The notes beneath the pieces are model-generated. The model was not told the origin of the DNA. It made no database searches and worked only from the letters and a program-made list of their open reading frames with translations. Positions 1 through 6,870 of a DNA stretch of 8,168 nt are shown in pieces (the stretch's first letter is position 1; the number at the start of each line of letters is the position of its first letter). Source of the DNA: Emcibacter sp. (GTDB lineage Bacteria; Pseudomonadota; Alphaproteobacteria; Sphingomonadales; Emcibacteraceae); the NCBI GenBank assembly GCA_023142175.1, contig JAGLJX010000366.1, forward strand, positions 1-8,168, given 5' to 3'. Position numbers and translations under genes: made by a program.

Positions 1-1119
1 ACCCCATGAGGTGCCGGTGGAAAAGGATATCATCGCCCCGGCAAGGAATAGCATGGGTACCACCAGTACCAGCGGCAGATAATCGCCCACAAGTCCAGCA
101 ATAAAATTGCCCGTACCCAGTTCTTTCAGGCTCACGCCCAAGGCCAGTGAAAATAACACAATCGTCACCAGCGGCAGTAATTCCGCCATGCCGCGGAAGC
201 CGACTTCCACAAGTTTAATATGGCTGAACTTACGGCTCATGAGCATCATTGTATAGGCCACAAGGCAGGCAAGCGCTGTGGCATAGAGTACAGATTTTGA
301 CCCGCTGCCCTTGGCAAGATCGCCACCCCCGGTCCAGAACATGAAGGCCAGCATACCAACCACCATAGTTACCAGCGGCAGGACCATAAAGCGTGCCTTG
401 GTTGGGGGATATTCGTGGGTGTTATCACCGGCCAGTACCTCGGCCTTGGCTTCGCTGTTTTTCATGGGGCCATGAACGCGGGTAGTGATAACTGTGTAAA
501 ATACAAACCCCAAGGTCACCAGCGCATAGAAGTTGAGCGGAACCGTTCCCCATAATATTTGGGCTGCGGATTGTTCAAATTCATAGCCGCTTAGCAGGAT
601 TAATATATAAGCACCCCAGGCGTTTAGCAGGATAAGTATGCTGATGGGGGCGCTGGTACTGTCGACGATATAGGCAAGCCGCGCCCGGCTCATGGTATAT
701 TTATCAAACAGTCCCCGTGACATTATACCCGCTGTTAGCACACTTAAGTTGGATTCGATGAAGATCACAATTCCGGTGAAAGTAGTCAGCAATCCAACAG
801 AGCGTTTATCTTTTGCAAGACCACTGCCCACCAGCATTTCCACCATAGCGCTGACGCCGCCGGAAACCCGGATAAAAGCCAATAGTGCGCCGATCATAAG
901 GCTGAATATTAATATGCGGGTGTTGCCCGCATCGGTAAAGACCTCAGTGATACGTTCAAGAGAGGCAAGGAAACCATTTAAAGGTGCGATGATGCCGGGG
1001 TCAGTCAACAACAGCAATTCCGAAGTCAATATAGCCAGAAATAAAGCCAATATCACTTCTTTACGCCACAAAACTATGATGATTGCCACGAGCGGTGGCA
1101 GTATGGTTGTCCAGCTCAT
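1..1119 (-). CDS. NhaC-family Na+/H+ antiporter, C-terminus cut by window edge
   Basis: Inner-membrane secondary transporter of the NhaC family (Pfam Na_H_antiporter), whose members exchange Na+ or a carboxylate for protons. The frame is open from the ATG at 1117-1119 to base 1, giving 373 codons without a stop. The protein is very hydrophobic, with many membrane segments (for example around residues 5-38, 68-85, 108-130, 155-177, 245-262, 278-295, 315-330 and 348-367). Family-like motifs seen are IFIESNLSVLTAG near residue 119, RLAYIVDSTSAP near 147, LNAWGAY near 165 and FSTGTSWG at the visible end. Family members are usually 430-530 residues, so perhaps 60-150 are missing. The start is supported by a strong GAGGAGGG ten bases upstream. 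It is transcribed divergently from the porin gene. Family assignment is firm, but the real substrate cannot be read; related proteins include the malate/lactate antiporter MleN. Confidence 0.87.
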   Translation of the reverse strand, partial: MSWTTILPPLVAIIIVLWRKEVILALFLAILTSELLLLTDPGIIAPLNGFLASLERITEVFTDAGNTRILIFSLMIGALLAFIRVSGGVSAMVEMLVGSGLAKDKRSVGLLTTFTGIVIFIESNLSVLTAGIMSRGLFDKYTMSRARLAYIVDSTSAPISILILLNAWGAYILILLSGYEFEQSAAQILWGTVPLNFYALVTLGFVFYTVITTRVHGPMKNSEAKAEVLAGDNTHEYPPTKARFMVLPLVTMVVGMLAFMFWTGGGDLAKGSGSKSVLYATALACLVAYTMMLMSRKFSHIKLVEVGFRGMAELLPLVTIVLFSLALGVSLKELGTGNFIAGLVGDYLPLVLVVPMLFLAGAMISFSTGTSWG

Positions 1120-1129
1120 TACAGAATAT

Positions 1130-1137
1130 CCCTCCTC
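1130..1137 (-). promoter_or_regulatory. Ribosome binding site of the NhaC-family gene
   Basis: On the minus strand this reads GAGGAGGG, an almost perfect Shine-Dalgarno sequence, ten bases before the ATG at 1117-1119. It fixes the start of the antiporter gene. Confidence 0.8.
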
Positions 1138-1366
1138 ATTTTGAGGTTTTACTCTACGGGTGGCGGCCATGACTTGCAAGGGATGACTTTTAGGTTATCG
1201 CTTTAGCGGGCAACTTTTTTATGCTTCATAATGCCCCAAGGGTGCAAAACTCAACCTGAGCCACTTATCCCCGCTTTTCTCTAAAAGACTGTATTCATTA
1301 ACGAAAGATTTCAGGATTATAAATCTTTTAACTTTTTTTGTCTAAACAGAGGGTGGCGCGGAGGAA

Positions 1367-1378
1367 TTTTGATCAAAA
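1367..1378. repeat. Perfect 12-base palindrome TTTTGATCAAAA
   Basis: TTTTGATCAAAA is a perfect dyad lying one base upstream of the CTTGA-N6-TCAAG dyad. It could be a second operator or part of a compound regulator site at the porin promoter. AT-rich dyads of this length also arise by chance, so function is uncertain. Confidence 0.4.
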
Positions 1379-1379
1379 C

Positions 1380-1393
1380 TTGACCCTAATCAA
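1380..1393 (+). promoter_or_regulatory. FNR/Anr/FixK-type binding site upstream of the porin gene
   Basis: TTGACCCTAATCAA matches the CRP/FNR-family consensus TTGAT-N4-ATCAA at nine of ten informative positions. With its flanks it is a 16-base dyad, CTTGA-N6-TCAAG (1379-1394). Its centre at 1386.5 lies 65 bases before the porin ATG. With a -10 at AATAAT (1413-1418) or TAAAAT (1419-1424), the box would sit roughly 38-45 bases upstream of transcription start, where FNR-type activators bind at class II promoters. The sequence match is seen directly; the identity of the regulator and activation under low oxygen are inferences. Confidence 0.6.
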
Positions 1394-1438
1394 GTCGACT
1401 TTCTGCCAGAAGAATAATTAAAATAAGAGGAAACAAAA

Positions 1439-1444
1439 AGAGGA
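1439..1444 (+). promoter_or_regulatory. Ribosome binding site of the porin gene
   Basis: AGAGGA with a seven-base spacer to the ATG at 1452. A similar AGAGGA at 1427-1432 lies too far upstream to serve this start. Confidence 0.7.
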
Positions 1445-1451
1445 ACGAACT

Positions 1452-2687
1452 ATGGTACATACAAATATTTTTACTAAAAGCCTACTTCTGGCTTCAACAG
1501 CTGCACTATTTATTTCACCAACATTAAGTTATGCAGGCGACGCTGAAACTTTGGCGGATGCTGTGACGGGTGGTAAAGTATATCTGAAAGTCCGCGCTCG
1601 TTATGAAGGCGTCGATCAGGTAAATCTGGTCGAAGATGCTTCTGCTTTCACCATCAACACCAAACTGGGTTATAAAACCGGAAGCTATAATGGTTTCTCC
1701 GGTGTAATTGAATTTGAAGATTCCAGAAATCTGGCAAATGAAAATTATAATAACACCATCAATGGCAATATAGGCTATCCCGTTGTTGCAGACCCAAGCC
1801 ATACGGAAGTGAATCAGGCCTATCTGTCTTATAATTATGAAGGCACAAAAGTCAGCGCCGGACGTCAATCAATAAATCTGGGTAACCTGCGGTTTGTGGG
1901 TACGGTTGGCTGGCGCCAGAATGATCAGAATCTGGATGCGGTGACAGTAGTTAATAAGTCCGTAAAAGACACAAAATTCTTTTATGCTTATGTGTGGAAC
2001 GTGAACCGTATTTTTGGCAATAACAGCCCAGCGGGCGACCATTCTTCCAATACGCACCTGTTTAATGCAGAATATAGCGGATTGAAAGCAGGCAAGATCA
2101 CGGCCTATGCTTACTTGTTAGATAATAATGATGTAGCCGGATTTTCCAGCAACACATTTGGTATTCGCTTTGCGGGCAAAACCAAGGTCGCAGATAATAC
2201 CAGTATCCTCTACGAGCTTGAATATGCCAATCAGACGGACGCAAATAATAATCCCGGTGATTTTTCCGTGAATTATTTTCTCGGTACTGCCGGAGTTAGT
2301 TTTTCCGGCGCTACACTGAAGGCATCATATGAATCACTCGGCAGCGAGGATGGCACAGCAAGCTTTAAAACACCGCTGGCCACATTGCATAAGTTTAATG
2401 GCTGGGCTGATAAATTTCTCGGTACACCAAATGGGGGTCTGAATGATTTTTATATCACCGGCGCTTATAAATTTAGCGGTGGTGCCAAGGGCCTGAAAGC
2501 GGCGGTTATTTATCATAAATTCACATCCCATTTTGGTGATACGGATTATGGTACTGAACTTGATGCAGTTGTGTCCTATGCCATCAACAAGAATTACAGT
2601 GTAGCATTGAAATATGCCGATTATAATGCCGATGCTCATTCTGTGGACACTAAAAAAATCTGGTTCACAGTGGCGGCTAAATTCTAA
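1452..2687 (+). CDS. Outer-membrane porin, alginate-export-like beta-barrel
   Basis: A 411-residue outer-membrane channel for passive entry of small solutes. Residues 1-28 form a typical Sec signal peptide: Lys9, a hydrophobic core LLLASTAALFI, and a probable cut after SYA before GDAE. The mature part (about 383 residues) is rich in Gly, Asn, Tyr and alternating polar/apolar stretches typical of beta strands, and it ends in Phe (AAKF), the usual terminal residue recognised by the Bam assembly machinery. Segments such as VYLKVRARYEGVDQ, GFSGVIEFED, GRQSINLGNLRF and GWRQNDQNLDA resemble proteins annotated as alginate export family or OprD/OprP-like porins. A general or anionic-solute porin is the safest call, and alginate itself as substrate is not shown. 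The start is supported by the ribosome site and signal peptide. It is a single-gene unit: an FNR-like box lies upstream and an intrinsic terminator downstream. Confidence 0.85.
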   Translation: MVHTNIFTKSLLLASTAALFISPTLSYAGDAETLADAVTGGKVYLKVRARYEGVDQVNLVEDASAFTINTKLGYKTGSYNGFSGVIEFEDSRNLANENYNNTINGNIGYPVVADPSHTEVNQAYLSYNYEGTKVSAGRQSINLGNLRFVGTVGWRQNDQNLDAVTVVNKSVKDTKFFYAYVWNVNRIFGNNSPAGDHSSNTHLFNAEYSGLKAGKITAYAYLLDNNDVAGFSSNTFGIRFAGKTKVADNTSILYELEYANQTDANNNPGDFSVNYFLGTAGVSFSGATLKASYESLGSEDGTASFKTPLATLHKFNGWADKFLGTPNGGLNDFYITGAYKFSGGAKGLKAAVIYHKFTSHFGDTDYGTELDAVVSYAINKNYSVALKYADYNADAHSVDTKKIWFTVAAKF

Positions 2688-2715
2688 ATAAGATAACAGA
2701 TGCACTATGTTATTC

Positions 2716-2749
2716 ATTGTCGCCGGAATTTTTTCGGCGGCAATTTTTT
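2716..2749 (+). terminator. Intrinsic terminator after the porin gene
   Basis: ATTGTCGCCG at 2716-2725 pairs with CGGCGGCAAT at 2735-2744 in a ten-base-pair stem with one G-T wobble. The loop is nine bases and T-rich, and a run of six T follows (2744-2749). It starts 29 bases after the porin stop codon, ends that transcript and separates it from the aldo/keto reductase gene. Confidence 0.85.
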
Positions 2750-2802
2750 ATGGTTACGGTGAAAGATATAAAAAGGACTTTTTTTTTAGCATAAAAACCC
2801 AA

Positions 2803-2830
2803 TATGATATCTTACTGGGGTCATTATAAT
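2803..2830 (+). promoter_or_regulatory. Possible promoter of the tas-like gene
   Basis: Two -10-like hexamers lie upstream: TATGAT at 2803-2808 and a perfect TATAAT at 2825-2830. Neither has a convincing TTGACA-like -35 at 16-18 bases. TATAAT would give a leader of only about 12 bases, whereas TATGAT would give about 34, which leaves more room for the ribosome site. A promoter is expected here because a terminator lies just upstream; which hexamer is used is uncertain. Confidence 0.35.
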
Positions 2831-2835
2831 GCATT

Positions 2836-2842
2836 AAAAGGA
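2836..2842 (+). promoter_or_regulatory. Ribosome binding site that decides the tas-like start
   Basis: AAAAGGA lies six bases before the ATG at 2849. The in-frame ATG at 2804 has no Shine-Dalgarno sequence, so the 2849 start is preferred. Confidence 0.7.
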
Positions 2843-2848
2843 CGATCT

Positions 2849-3898
2849 ATGAGATATAACAAATTTGGACGGACAGACATCAAGGTTTCCAATATTTGTT
2901 TAGGCACGATGACATGGGGCCAGCAGAATTCACAAAGCCAAGCTTGGGAACAATTGGATTACGCGGTCGAACAGGGGATTAATTTCATCGATACGGCGGA
3001 AATGTATCCCGTACCGCGTGATGAGGAAACCTCTGGCCGGACCGAAGAATATATCGGGCAATGGCTTGCCGAAAGAGGCGGACGTGACAAGGTGATTTTA
3101 GCCACCAAGATCGTTGGGCGCAGCCCGCATGGCTGGTTTCGGAACAATGCTTCGTCAACCCGTCTCAACCGTGAACAGATCACCGAAGCTGTGGATAAAA
3201 GCTTAGGCAGACTAAAGACGGATTATATAGATCTTTATCAGCTGCATTGGCCCGACCGGCCCCTGAATATTTTTTCCAAATCCCGGGGCTATGTCCATAG
3301 TGATGAAGAAGATGTCATACCGCTGTCCGAAACATTATCCGTGCTGGGTGATATGGTAAAGGCGGGAAAAATCCGTCATGTGGGTCTGTCTAATGAAACT
3401 GCATGGGGTGTTATGAACAGCCTGCATCATGCGGAGCTGGACGGCCTGCCAAGGGTACAATCAATTCAAAATGCCTATAACCTTCTGAACCGCTTGTTTG
3501 AGCAGAATCTAGCGGAAGTATCGATGCGGGAAAATGTAGCGCTTCTGGCCTATTCGCCAGCGGGTGGCGGGTCTTTAAGTGGTAAATATCTGGATGGAAA
3601 ATTGCCAGAGGGCAGCCGTAACAAGCTCTTTCCGGGTTTTGGCGGGCGGTTTGAAACCCCGACCGCTCTGGTTGCTATCGCAAAATATATTACGCTGGCA
3701 AAAGAGATGGGAATAAGCCCCATGCAGCTTGCCCTGAAATTTGTTGATAGCAGGCCATTTGTCGGCTCGACAATAATTGGTGCCACGAGCATGGATCAGC
3801 TGCGCGAGGATATTGCCGCCTTTGATGCCACATGGACGGATGAGATCGAACAGGCCGTAACCAAAATTCATCTCGAAAGCCCCGATCCCTCACCCTGA
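2849..3898 (+). CDS. tas: Aldo/keto reductase of the Tas type, NADP(H)-dependent
   Basis: A cytoplasmic (beta/alpha)8-barrel oxidoreductase of 349 residues, close to the 346 of E. coli Tas, with the same block order throughout. It begins MRYNKFGRTD-KVS-LGTMTWG, followed by QLDYAVEQGINFIDTAEMYPVP. The family tetrad is complete: Asp48, Tyr53, Lys87 and His133 (in LYQLHWP). Further Tas-like blocks are GKIRHVGLSNETAWGVM, NAYNLLNR, SGKYLDG and STIIGATSMDQL near the C-terminus, the last being part of the NADP-binding region. An in-frame ATG 45 bases upstream would add 15 residues unlike the family and lacks a ribosome site. Physiological substrates of Tas proteins are poorly known; E. coli tas was found through suppression of a tyrosine requirement in starved cells. 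It lies 62 bases upstream of msrA on the same strand with no terminator between, so co-transcription is plausible. Confidence 0.88.
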   Translation: MRYNKFGRTDIKVSNICLGTMTWGQQNSQSQAWEQLDYAVEQGINFIDTAEMYPVPRDEETSGRTEEYIGQWLAERGGRDKVILATKIVGRSPHGWFRNNASSTRLNREQITEAVDKSLGRLKTDYIDLYQLHWPDRPLNIFSKSRGYVHSDEEDVIPLSETLSVLGDMVKAGKIRHVGLSNETAWGVMNSLHHAELDGLPRVQSIQNAYNLLNRLFEQNLAEVSMRENVALLAYSPAGGGSLSGKYLDGKLPEGSRNKLFPGFGGRFETPTALVAIAKYITLAKEMGISPMQLALKFVDSRPFVGSTIIGATSMDQLREDIAAFDATWTDEIEQAVTKIHLESPDPSP

Positions 3899-3946
3899 TA
3901 GATTGCATTGCAGTTCTTCTCTCAATAAGATATCTTTAATATTAGT

Positions 3947-3954
3947 AGAGAGGA
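3947..3954 (+). promoter_or_regulatory. Ribosome binding site of msrA
   Basis: AGAGAGGA with a six-base spacer to the ATG at 3961. A TAATAT hexamer at 3937-3942 just upstream could be a -10 element, but no matching -35 is visible. Confidence 0.65.
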
Positions 3955-3960
3955 AAAAAT

Positions 3961-4431
3961 ATGGAAAAAGCAACTCTAGCAGGCGGGTGCTTCTGGGGCG
4001 TTCAATTGGACTATGACAAGATAGAGGGAGTTCTATCAACGGTTGCAGGCTATATTGGCGGCCATAAAGAAAACCCGACCTATGAAGAAATATGTACTGG
4101 TCAGACAAATCATGCCGAAGCGGTAGAAGTAACCTATGACCCTGAAATAGTTTCTTTCGAGGAATTGCTGGATCTTTTCTGGCATTTCCATAATCCGACG
4201 ACCCTGAACCAACAGGGGCCGGACAGCGGTAGCCAATACCGCTCTGCCATATTTTATCACTCAGAAGAACAAAAAAATCTCGCGGAAAAATCCCGTGTGG
4301 AATGTGATGCAACGGAACTGTGGCTGGATCCGATCGTGACCGAAATTACCCGGGCGGATCACTTCTGGCACGCCGAAGACTATCATCAGAAATATCTGGA
4401 AAAACGCAACATAACAATTTCCTGCCATTGA
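3961..4431 (+). CDS. msrA: Peptide-methionine (S)-S-oxide reductase MsrA
   Basis: Reduces methionine-S-sulfoxide, free or in proteins, back to methionine, with electrons from thioredoxin; a cytoplasmic repair enzyme. At 156 residues it is a short, single-domain MsrA without an MsrB fusion. Cys10 in the GCFWG motif is the sulfoxide-attacking cysteine. Using the offset to E. coli MsrA (Cys51), the partner residues all match: Tyr41 (PTYEE), Glu53 (HAEAV), Asp88 and Tyr93 (QGPDSGSQYRS). The conserved HFWHAEDYHQKYL block is at 134-146. Cys155, second from the C-terminus, is the likely resolving cysteine; Cys45 and Cys115 are not obviously catalytic. The N-terminus starts directly at the domain (MEKATLAGGCFWG), so no export signal is present. 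It is probably cotranscribed with the tas-like gene and faces tdh tail to tail. Confidence 0.94.
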   Translation: MEKATLAGGCFWGVQLDYDKIEGVLSTVAGYIGGHKENPTYEEICTGQTNHAEAVEVTYDPEIVSFEELLDLFWHFHNPTTLNQQGPDSGSQYRSAIFYHSEEQKNLAEKSRVECDATELWLDPIVTEITRADHFWHAEDYHQKYLEKRNITISCH

Positions 4432-4520
4432 TCTGTCATGCAGGCTTTTGTCAAATTGCTTAAGGGGGAAGTTCATATCCAAAGCGAAAGCAGGGTTGGG
4501 TCAGGGATCATTTTAATATT
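4432..4520. other. Convergent gap between msrA and tdh
   Basis: This 89-base gap separates two genes that end towards each other. A terminator would be expected for one or both, but I see no GC-rich hairpin with a T run in either direction. The tdh side is AT-rich (4508-4524). Termination may be Rho-dependent or lie within the coding ends. Confidence 0.4.
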
Positions 4521-5563
<1,043 letters not shown>

Positions 5564-5564
<1 letters not shown>

Positions 5565-6760
5565 CAGCCTATCACTCCCAGTTCACGACCAATGTGCCGG
5601 AAGGCGTCTATGGCGTTATCAAGTTGTGTCCTTGTGTGCGCCGCGGATATTTGAGTGCGGATGCGGGCCTCGCCCTTTGGAACGACGGGGAAAGAAAAGC
5701 CCACCACAAAAATACCTTCGGCCAGTAATCGTTCGGCCATTTCCGCTGCAAGTTTGGCATCGCCCAGCATCACCGGAATGATCGGGTGATCCGCCCCTGC
5801 AAGGTTAAATCCAGCTTCGGTCATCTGTGCGCGGAAATACTGGCTGTTGTCGTGAAGTTTTCTACGCAAATCATCACTTTCGGCAAGCATATCCAGAACT
5901 TTGCAGGTGGTAGCCGCAATCACCGGCGCCAGCGTATTGGAAAACAGATAGGGTCGGGAACGGTTACGCAGCCAATCAACAATCTGGCTAGAGGCGGCGG
6001 TATAGCCACCGGACGCACCACCGAGTGCCTTGCCCAATGTTCCGGTCAGGATATCAACCCGATCATTAACCCCCCAATGTTCCGGCGTTCCGGCCCCGGT
6101 TTTGCCCATAAAGCCGACCGCATGGCTGTCATCCACCATGACAAGCGCATCATATTTATCTGCAAGATCACAAATGGCGGGCAGATTGGCGAGAATACCG
6201 TCCATGGAAAAAACCCCATCCGTGGCGATCATACGGAAGCGGCAATCCTGCGCTTGCTGAAGACATTTCTCCAACGCGTCCATATCATTATTGGCATAGC
6301 GGAACCGTTTGGGCTTGGACAGGCGCACGCCGTCAATGATACTGGCATGATTGAGCGCATCAGAAATGATGGCATCTTCCGGCCCAAGCAGCGTTTCAAA
6401 CAGGCCCGCATTAGCATCAAAGCAACTGGGATAAAGGATTACATCTTCCTGCCCCAGAAAATCCGCCAACCGACTTTCCAGCTGCTTGTGAATATCCTGC
6501 GTGCCACAAATAAAGCGGACCGATGACATGCCATAACCATATTTATCGAGCGCGACCTTGGCGGTATTCACCAGAGTTTGATCATTGGACAGACCCAGAT
6601 AATTATTGGCGCAAAAATTGATATAATGCTGATCACCGCCAGAGGCCACGGTAACTTCCGCTTGTTGTGGGCTGGTGATTGTCCGTTCGGATTTATATAG
6701 ACCCTGATCTCTCAGGCCTTGTAATTGCTCTTTTAAATGGTTGGTATATTTCTGGCTCAT
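5564..6760 (-). CDS. kbl: Glycine C-acetyltransferase (2-amino-3-ketobutyrate CoA ligase)
   Basis: PLP-dependent enzyme of the alpha-oxoamine synthase family. It cleaves 2-amino-3-ketobutyrate with CoA to glycine and acetyl-CoA, the second step of threonine breakdown. From the ATG at 6758-6760 it has 398 residues, the length of E. coli Kbl. The PLP lysine is Lys244 in [13 protein letters not shown]. Other conserved features are [10 protein letters not shown] (48-57), [10 protein letters not shown] (82-92), [12 protein letters not shown] (133-144, with His138 as cofactor-stacking residue), [10 protein letters not shown], and [11 protein letters not shown] (208-217, Asp210 and His213). The C-terminal domain carries [32 protein letters not shown] and ends LGVIG, like other Kbl proteins. 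An in-frame ATG five codons upstream (6773-6775) is disfavoured because it overlaps the Shine-Dalgarno site of the chosen start. It is the first gene of a two-gene operon with tdh. Confidence 0.94.
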
Positions 6761-6767
6761 ATGCGGT

Positions 6768-6773
6768 CTCTCC
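6768..6773 (-). promoter_or_regulatory. Ribosome binding site that decides the kbl start
   Basis: The minus strand reads GGAGAG seven bases before the ATG at 6758-6760. The alternative upstream ATG (6773-6775) shares a base with this site and has only a weak CGGAA close before it. Confidence 0.65.
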
Positions 6774-6782
6774 ATGGATTCC

Positions 6783-6788
6783 GTTATA
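6783..6788 (-). promoter_or_regulatory. Possible -10 element of the kbl-tdh operon
   Basis: The minus strand reads TATAAC, five of six to the consensus. The -35 position 17 bases further upstream is poor (TTTCAT). Start of transcription near 6776 would leave a leader of about 16 bases containing the GGAGAG site, which fits the 6760 start better than the upstream ATG. Weak -35, so low confidence. Confidence 0.35.
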
Positions 6789-6818
6789 TTGAATTTACCC
6801 CTTAAATGAAATGGAAAA

Positions 6819-6846
6819 TTGACTTTATGCTCTTACAATTTAATAT
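6819..6846 (+). promoter_or_regulatory. Likely sigma-70 promoter of the SLC13-family gene
   Basis: TTGACT (6819-6824, five of six to the -35 consensus), a 16-base spacer, and TAATAT (6841-6846) as the -10. Transcription would start near 6853, about 18 bases before the ATG. This is the clearest promoter in the window. It lies back to back with the kbl promoter in a 110-base divergent region. Confidence 0.6.
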
Positions 6847-6859
6847 CCTTTTCAAAAGG
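6847..6859. repeat. Perfect 13-base palindrome in the SLC13 gene leader
   Basis: CCTTTT-C-AAAAGG is a perfect dyad around a single base. It directly follows the predicted -10 (6841-6846), spans the predicted transcription start near 6853, and its right arm runs into the ribosome binding site. This position would suit a repressor operator. The one-base centre makes an RNA hairpin unlikely. Confidence 0.4.
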
Positions 6860-6862
6860 GAG
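6856..6862 (+). promoter_or_regulatory. Ribosome binding site of the SLC13-family gene
   Basis: AAGGGAG with an eight-base spacer to the ATG at 6871. It overlaps the right arm of the CCTTTTCAAAAGG dyad. Confidence 0.7.
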
Positions 6863-6870
6863 ATTTGCAT

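Larger units (their letters stand above)
1120..1451. promoter_or_regulatory. Divergent intergenic region between antiporter and porin genes
   Basis: This 332-base stretch has no credible gene. It must hold the promoters of both flanking divergent genes. The porin side (about 1367-1451) contains an FNR-like palindrome, an adjacent AT-rich palindrome, AT-rich -10-like hexamers (AATAAT at 1413-1418 and TAAAAT at 1419-1424) and a ribosome binding site. The antiporter side contains only weak candidates, such as a minus-strand TTGCAC followed about 18 bases later by CATAAA (around 1222-1250). Small inverted repeats (CGCT-TT-AGCG at 1199-1208 and CTTTT-CTCT-AAAAG at 1274-1287) are too short to interpret. 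Weak promoter matches cannot be told from chance by eye. Confidence 0.6.

Noticed and set aside
692..1144. 150-codon open frame on the plus strand within the antiporter gene
   Set aside because: It lies antisense to clearly coding NhaC-family sequence, its translation resembles no family I know, and it runs into the intergenic region; a shadow frame.
2770..2787. AAAAAG-GA-CTTTTT followed by more T, as a second terminator
   Set aside because: A two-base loop cannot close a normal RNA hairpin and the stem is almost all A-T; the strong terminator at 2716-2749 already ends the porin transcript.
2804..2848. Upstream ATG giving a 364-residue Tas-like protein
   Set aside because: The extra 15 residues do not match the family and there is no ribosome site before 2804, whereas AAAAGGA precedes the ATG at 2849.
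4432..4520. Shared bidirectional terminator between msrA and tdh
   Set aside because: No stem of adequate length or GC content with a flanking T or A run could be found on either strand.
5786..6526. 246-codon open frame on the plus strand within kbl
   Set aside because: Antisense to highly conserved Kbl sequence with intact catalytic residues. No ribosome site or recognisable domain; long opposite-strand frames are common in conserved genes.
6761..6775. Upstream ATG giving a 403-residue Kbl
   Set aside because: This ATG overlaps the ribosome site of the 6760 start, and the 398-residue form equals the E. coli length.
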